NCBI RefSeq assembly: GCF_048571275.1
Contig: NZ_CP182357.1
Location: 806,001 to 870,000 of the forward strand
From: Marinarcus sediminis
GTDB taxonomy: Bacteria > Campylobacterota > Campylobacteria > Campylobacterales > Arcobacteraceae
Reading direction: 5' to 3'
DNA length: 64,000 bases
The position numbers were made by a program, and so were the translations under genes. Every line of letters starts with the position of its first letter. Position 1 is the stretch's first letter. Below, one piece after another: positions 60,818 to 64,000 of the stretch. The notes under the pieces are model-generated. The model did not search any database and was not told where the DNA came from. It saw only the letters and a program-made list of their open reading frames with translations.

Positions 60818-62632
60818 ATGAGAGATATTAGAAATATTGCCGTAATCGCGCACGTTGACCACGGTAAAACAACACTTGTTGATGAGTTATTAAAGCAATC
60901 TGGAACTTTTTCAGCTCACGCACACATAGATGAAAGAGTTATGGACAGCAATGATATTGAAAAAGAGAGAGGGATTACCATCCTTTCTAAAAATACAGCT
61001 ATCGATTATGAAGGGGTAAGAATTAACATCATTGACACTCCAGGCCATGCTGACTTTGGTGGAGAAGTTGAACGGGTCTTAAAAATGGTGGATTCTGTTT
61101 TACTTCTTGTGGATGCACAAGAAGGGGTTATGCCTCAAACAAAATTTGTTGTGAAAAAAGCTCTACAATTGGGTCACAGACCAATCGTTGTTGTCAATAA
61201 AATTGACAAACCAGGTGGCGATCCAGAGAGAGTTGTAGATGAAGTATTTGACCTATTTGCACAAATGGATGCAACAGAAGAACAATTGGAATTCCCAGTA
61301 ATTTATGCAGCCGCCAGAGATGGGTATGCAAAACTTGATATGGCAGATGAAAATCTTAATTTAATTCCATTGTTTGAAACCATTTTAAAAGAGGTTCCAA
61401 AACCAGTAGGAAACGATGAAAATGGTTTACAACTTCAAGTATTTACCCTTGATTATGATAACTTCATTGGAAAAATTGGTATTGCCAGAATTTTTAATGG
61501 AACAATCTCAATGGGTGAAACGGTGGTGTTATGTAAAGCCGACGGTGAAAAAATAAAAGGAAGAGTCTCTAAACTGATTGGATTTAAGGGAATGGACAGA
61601 TTTGATATTAAAATCGCAGGAACAGGTGATATTGTTGCCGTTGCTGGTTTTGAAACAATCGATGTGGGGGATTCATTATGTGACCCAACCAATCCAATGC
61701 CACTTGATCCTATGCACATTGAAGAGCCAACACTCTCTGTTACATTTGCTGTAAATGACTCACCATTAGCTGGTACAGAAGGTAAATTTGTCACTTCAAA
61801 CAAAATCAACGAAAGATTGGCTGCTGAAATGAATACCAATATTGCAATGAACTATGAGCAATATGGTGAAGGTAAATTTAAAGTAAACGGAAGAGGGGAA
61901 CTTCAAATTTGTATTTTGGCTGAAAATATGAGAAGAGAAGGGTTTGAGTTCTGTATTGGAAGACCTGAAGTTATTACGAAAATTGAAGATGGCGTTAAAA
62001 CTGAACCATTTGAACACTTAGTTATTGACTTACCAGATGAACACAGTGGGGCAATCATTGAAAAACTGGGAAAAAGAAAAGCGAATATGACCAATATGGT
62101 TCCAATGGGTGAAGGTTATACAAGACTTGAATTTGAAATTCCTGCACGAGGGTTAATTGGTATTCGAACAGAGTTTTTAACGGAAACAAAAGGTGAGGGT
62201 GTAATGAACCACTCATTCTTAGAGTTCAGACCATACTCAGGAACAGTTGAATCAAGAAAATATGGAGCATTGGTCTCTATGGAAGCGGGAGAAGCTGTAG
62301 GGTATTCAATTTTTAACTTACAAGACAGAGGGGTTATGTTTGTTAAACCTCAAGATAAAGTTTATGTAGGAATGGTTATTGGTGAACACGCAAAAGGGAA
62401 CGATTTAGATGTTAACCCAACCAAAGGGAAACAACAATCAAATGTACGATCTTCTGGAGCAGATGAAGCAATTAAATTGGTTCCACCAAGACAAATGTCT
62501 TTAGAAAACGCTTTAGAGTGGATTGAAGAAGATGAGTTGGTTGAAGTTACACCAAAAAGTGTAAGAGTAAGAAAAAGAGAACTTGACCCAACTGTAAGAA
62601 AAAGATCAGCAAAAAAAGAGAAATTTGCGTAA
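60818..62632 (+). CDS. typA: Ribosome-associated translational GTPase TypA/BipA
   Basis: A 604-aa translational GTPase: G1 AHVDHGKTTLVDELL, switch-1 region ERGITILSKNTA, G3 DTPGHADFGGEVERVL, G4 VVNKIDKPGGDP, then the beta-barrel, EF-G domain III/V-like parts and the BipA C-terminal domain (GKQQSNVRSSGADEAIKL). It affects ribosome assembly and stress responses. A strong terminator follows. Confidence 0.97.
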   Translation: MRDIRNIAVIAHVDHGKTTLVDELLKQSGTFSAHAHIDERVMDSNDIEKERGITILSKNTAIDYEGVRINIIDTPGHADFGGEVERVLKMVDSVLLLVDAQEGVMPQTKFVVKKALQLGHRPIVVVNKIDKPGGDPERVVDEVFDLFAQMDATEEQLEFPVIYAAARDGYAKLDMADENLNLIPLFETILKEVPKPVGNDENGLQLQVFTLDYDNFIGKIGIARIFNGTISMGETVVLCKADGEKIKGRVSKLIGFKGMDRFDIKIAGTGDIVAVAGFETIDVGDSLCDPTNPMPLDPMHIEEPTLSVTFAVNDSPLAGTEGKFVTSNKINERLAAEMNTNIAMNYEQYGEGKFKVNGRGELQICILAENMRREGFEFCIGRPEVITKIEDGVKTEPFEHLVIDLPDEHSGAIIEKLGKRKANMTNMVPMGEGYTRLEFEIPARGLIGIRTEFLTETKGEGVMNHSFLEFRPYSGTVESRKYGALVSMEAGEAVGYSIFNLQDRGVMFVKPQDKVYVGMVIGEHAKGNDLDVNPTKGKQQSNVRSSGADEAIKLVPPRQMSLENALEWIEEDELVEVTPKSVRVRKRELDPTVRKRSAKKEKFA

Positions 62633-62655
62633 TCATTACGTTATAGAACTTTGAT

Positions 62656-62692
62656 AAAAGGGGAAGAGGTTGCACTCTTTCCCTTTTTTTTG
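62656..62692 (+). terminator. Terminator after typA
   Basis: AAAGGGGAAGAG (62658-62669) pairs with CTCTTTCCCTTT (62676-62687) in a stem with one mismatch, followed by five further Ts. Confidence 0.85.
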
Positions 62693-62700
62693 ATTAAAAA

Positions 62701-62743
62701 TTAGCACTCTATATTGACAAGTGCTAATTTTGTGTGTTATAAT
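62701..62743 (+). promoter_or_regulatory. CIRCE element with overlapping sigma-70 promoter, hsp20
   Basis: TTAGCACTC (62701-62709), nine bases, AAGTGCTAA (62719-62727): the HrcA-binding CIRCE inverted repeat with one mismatch. A TTGACA -35 (62714-62719) lies within it, and TATAAT (62738-62743) is 18 bases downstream. HrcA bound here would block RNA polymerase until heat stress. Confidence 0.92.
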
Positions 62744-62794
62744 TTCATAAGTTGATAAGCAATTGTCAACATACATTATTTTAAGGAGTAAGTC

Positions 62795-63211
62795 ATGTTA
62801 ATAACAAAATTTGATCCTTTTAAACAGATGCGAGATTTAGAGAGATCATTGTATCAATACCCACAAAGCAGTGAAGGTGTTGGTGGTTTTGTTCCAGTAG
62901 TCAATACACGAGAAGGGGAGTTTGCGTATCACATCGACGTTGATTTACCTGGAGTGAAAAAAGATGAAATAAAAGTTGATATTCATAAAAATGTTTTAAC
63001 CATCAGTGGAGAGCGAAAAACAAAAGAAGAAGTCAAAGAAGAGGATTATTATAAAGTAGAAACCTCTTTTGGAAAATTCTCCAGAAGTTTTACTTTGCCT
63101 GATAATGCAGATATTGAGAATGTGGAAGCGAGTTCAAAAGAGGGTGTTTTGGAGTTGGTCATTCCAAAACTCAGTGAAGAAAAACATAAAAAAATCATCA
63201 AAATTAAATAA
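62795..63211 (+). CDS. Hsp20/alpha-crystallin family small heat shock protein
   Basis: A 138-aa small heat shock protein. The alpha-crystallin domain (about 38-130) has FAYHIDVDLPGVKKDEIKVD, NVLTISGERKTKEE, FGKFSRSFTLPDNADIENV and ASSKEGVLELVIPK; the tail lacks a clear I-x-I/V motif except IIKIK. ATP-independent holdase for unfolded proteins. It is controlled by the CIRCE element and start region AAGGAG. Confidence 0.95.
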   Translation: MLITKFDPFKQMRDLERSLYQYPQSSEGVGGFVPVVNTREGEFAYHIDVDLPGVKKDEIKVDIHKNVLTISGERKTKEEVKEEDYYKVETSFGKFSRSFTLPDNADIENVEASSKEGVLELVIPKLSEEKHKKIIKIK

Positions 63212-63216
63212 GAATA

Positions 63217-63241
63217 AAAAGGGGAGTTTGATACTCTCCTT
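63217..63241. terminator. Terminator between convergent hsp20 and ktrA
   Basis: AAGGGGAGT pairs with ACTCTCCTT around a short loop, with one mismatch. It lies between the two convergent stop codons. Confidence 0.6.
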
Positions 63242-63249
63242 GCTTTAAA

Positions 63250-63900
63250 TCAACATATTCCCGCACAAAAGTCTTGAATGTAACGCGTCTCTCCTAAAAA
63301 CACCAATAAATCCTCTTTTTTTACTTGATAACGGGGGTCAATCTCGGTACTCCATTGACCATTTGTTTTGTATGAGATGACTTTTATGTGTGGATTTTCA
63401 GACTCTATTTGCTCTATTCTTTTATACACAAAATGTTCATTGGCTAAAAGTTTGATGATTTTAATGGTATTGCTGATATCAATCTCTTCTAGAGTAACGT
63501 TTTCTATTAACTGTTTGACCAAAATTCGACCCGCAATTTTTTCGGGATACATCACTTTAAAGGCACCAATTTTTGACAAAATTTCTCCATGTGTTGAGGT
63601 GATGGCTTTGGCAATAATGTGTTTATTGTTCAAATCTTTGAGTGCCATAACCGTTAAAATACTCGCTTCAATATTTTCTCCAATACTGACAATAACGGTG
63701 TCTAAATTGTAAATGCCCACCTCTTCAAGCGCATGTTTATTTGTACTGTCAAGAACAAATGCATTGTCAACATATTCACTGATTTCTTGAACTTTTTGTT
63801 CATCATTGTCGGCTGCAATAACACTGATGTTCATCCGAGATAAACTTTTGGCAATATAAAAGCCAAATTTTCCTAATCCTAAAACGGCAATAGTTTTCAA
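63250..63900 (-). CDS. ktrA: Potassium uptake regulatory subunit KtrA/TrkA-type
   Basis: A 216-aa RCK protein: N-terminal nucleotide-binding Rossmann motif IAVLGLGKFGFYIAKSL, acidic end of strand 2 (VIAADNDEQKVQEI), and a C-terminal RCK-C domain (YQVKKEDLLVFLGETRYI). It gates the KtrB channel in response to nucleotides. The start is TTG at 63900, which overlaps the stop codon of the upstream ktrB (TTGA), showing translational coupling. Confidence 0.9.
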   Translation of the reverse strand: MKTIAVLGLGKFGFYIAKSLSRMNISVIAADNDEQKVQEISEYVDNAFVLDSTNKHALEEVGIYNLDTVIVSIGENIEASILTVMALKDLNNKHIIAKAITSTHGEILSKIGAFKVMYPEKIAGRILVKQLIENVTLEEIDISNTIKIIKLLANEHFVYKRIEQIESENPHIKVISYKTNGQWSTEIDPRYQVKKEDLLVFLGETRYIQDFCAGIC

Positions 63901-64000
63901 ATGATAATCCTTCCTATGGGGTATTTAAAATGTTTGGTTTTTGCTTTTCCCACCAAAATGATGCCAAAGGCAAAAACACCTAAACGACCAGCAAGCATAA
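63897..64000 (-). CDS. ktrB: Potassium channel subunit KtrB/TrkH-type, C-terminal end (cut by window)
   Basis: The last 33 codons of an open frame entering from the right edge: LAGRLGVFAFGIILVGKAKT, then HFKYPIGRIII and stop. G-R-L-G-V/P followed by a hydrophobic stretch and YP-x-G/E-x-I-x-I/V is the typical end of KtrB. Its TGA overlaps the TTG start of ktrA by 2 bases. Confidence 0.8.
   Translation of the reverse strand, partial: MLAGRLGVFAFGIILVGKAKTKHFKYPIGRIII

Noticed and set aside
1..64000. Insertion sequences, prophage or integrase genes, tRNA or rRNA genes
   Set aside because: None recognised in reading frames or intergenic gaps of this window.

Overview
The window is a low-GC chromosomal segment of a nitrogen-fixing Campylobacterota (epsilonproteobacterial) organism, most likely a member or relative of the Arcobacteraceae. 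The grounds are the dnaA-dnaN-gyrB block divergent from ruvC with origin-like intergenic regions on both sides of dnaA, a short type II-C CRISPR-Cas9 locus, an AT-rich protein style typical of the group, and a nif cluster tied to molybdate genes. Genus assignment is inference; no rRNA gene is present.

Layout. (1) 1-15.5 kb is a nitrogenase region. It holds nifD (5' cut by the window), nifK, a first molybdate group (two-domain Mop protein, two ModA-like binding proteins, ModB, a second Mop protein, ModD), a 33-aa Cys-rich membrane peptide, and a probable sigma-54-driven group (aldo/keto reductase, fumarate-reductase/NadB-like flavoprotein, NifT). Then comes nifA, followed by four genes whose reading frames overlap in a chain (Tpx-like pseudoenzyme, SIR2-like protein, a ClpX paralogue, a GNAT acetyltransferase), and an Alvin-type 2[4Fe-4S] ferredoxin. 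(2) 15.5-18.2 kb is a second molybdate group: modE behind a ModE-like palindrome, a third Mop protein, modB and the only modC. (3) 18.2-28.9 kb is mixed housekeeping: SRP RNA, a MarR-YceI-dioxygenase-pirin group sharing a palindromic operator, queF, a TAXI-TRAP uptake system, dehydrogenases and a VOC protein. (4) 29.0-36.6 kb is a complete type II-C CRISPR-Cas locus: 38 repeats, cas2, cas1, a tracrRNA between cas1 and cas9, cas9, and a palindromic element next to gyrB. (5) 36.6-46.3 kb is the origin region (gyrB, dnaN, dnaA, ruvC), then purN, a diguanylate cyclase, a TRIC-like channel, glsA and thyX. (6) 46.3-56.4 kb is a haem acquisition island: ChaN-like lipoprotein, TonB receptor, ABC importer, HugZ-like haem oxygenase, AraC regulator, ABC exporter and HutX-like protein. 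Two copies of one roughly 60-bp operator region precede the receptor and hugZ. (7) 56.4-60.6 kb is an SHP/DHC/cytochrome b561 electron-transfer operon with a two-component system and a Spy/CpxP-like protein; the b561-DHC fusion gene is frameshifted. (8) 60.8-64 kb holds typA, a CIRCE-controlled hsp20, and ktrA with the end of ktrB.

How it fits together. Nitrogenase needs molybdenum, and the window supplies uptake (ModABC), a possible intracellular Mo store (three Mop proteins) and Mo-responsive control (ModE sites). NifA is the sigma-54 activator and is co-directional with genes that look like protein quality control (ClpX) and acyl modification (GNAT, SIR2-like). Two of these accessory proteins appear to have lost catalytic residues. 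That nifA-linked module is the best candidate here for an undescribed system. The CRISPR locus carries two compact regulatory designs: a promoter-like extended -10 in every repeat, and a tracrRNA terminator hairpin that contains the cas1 ribosome binding site.
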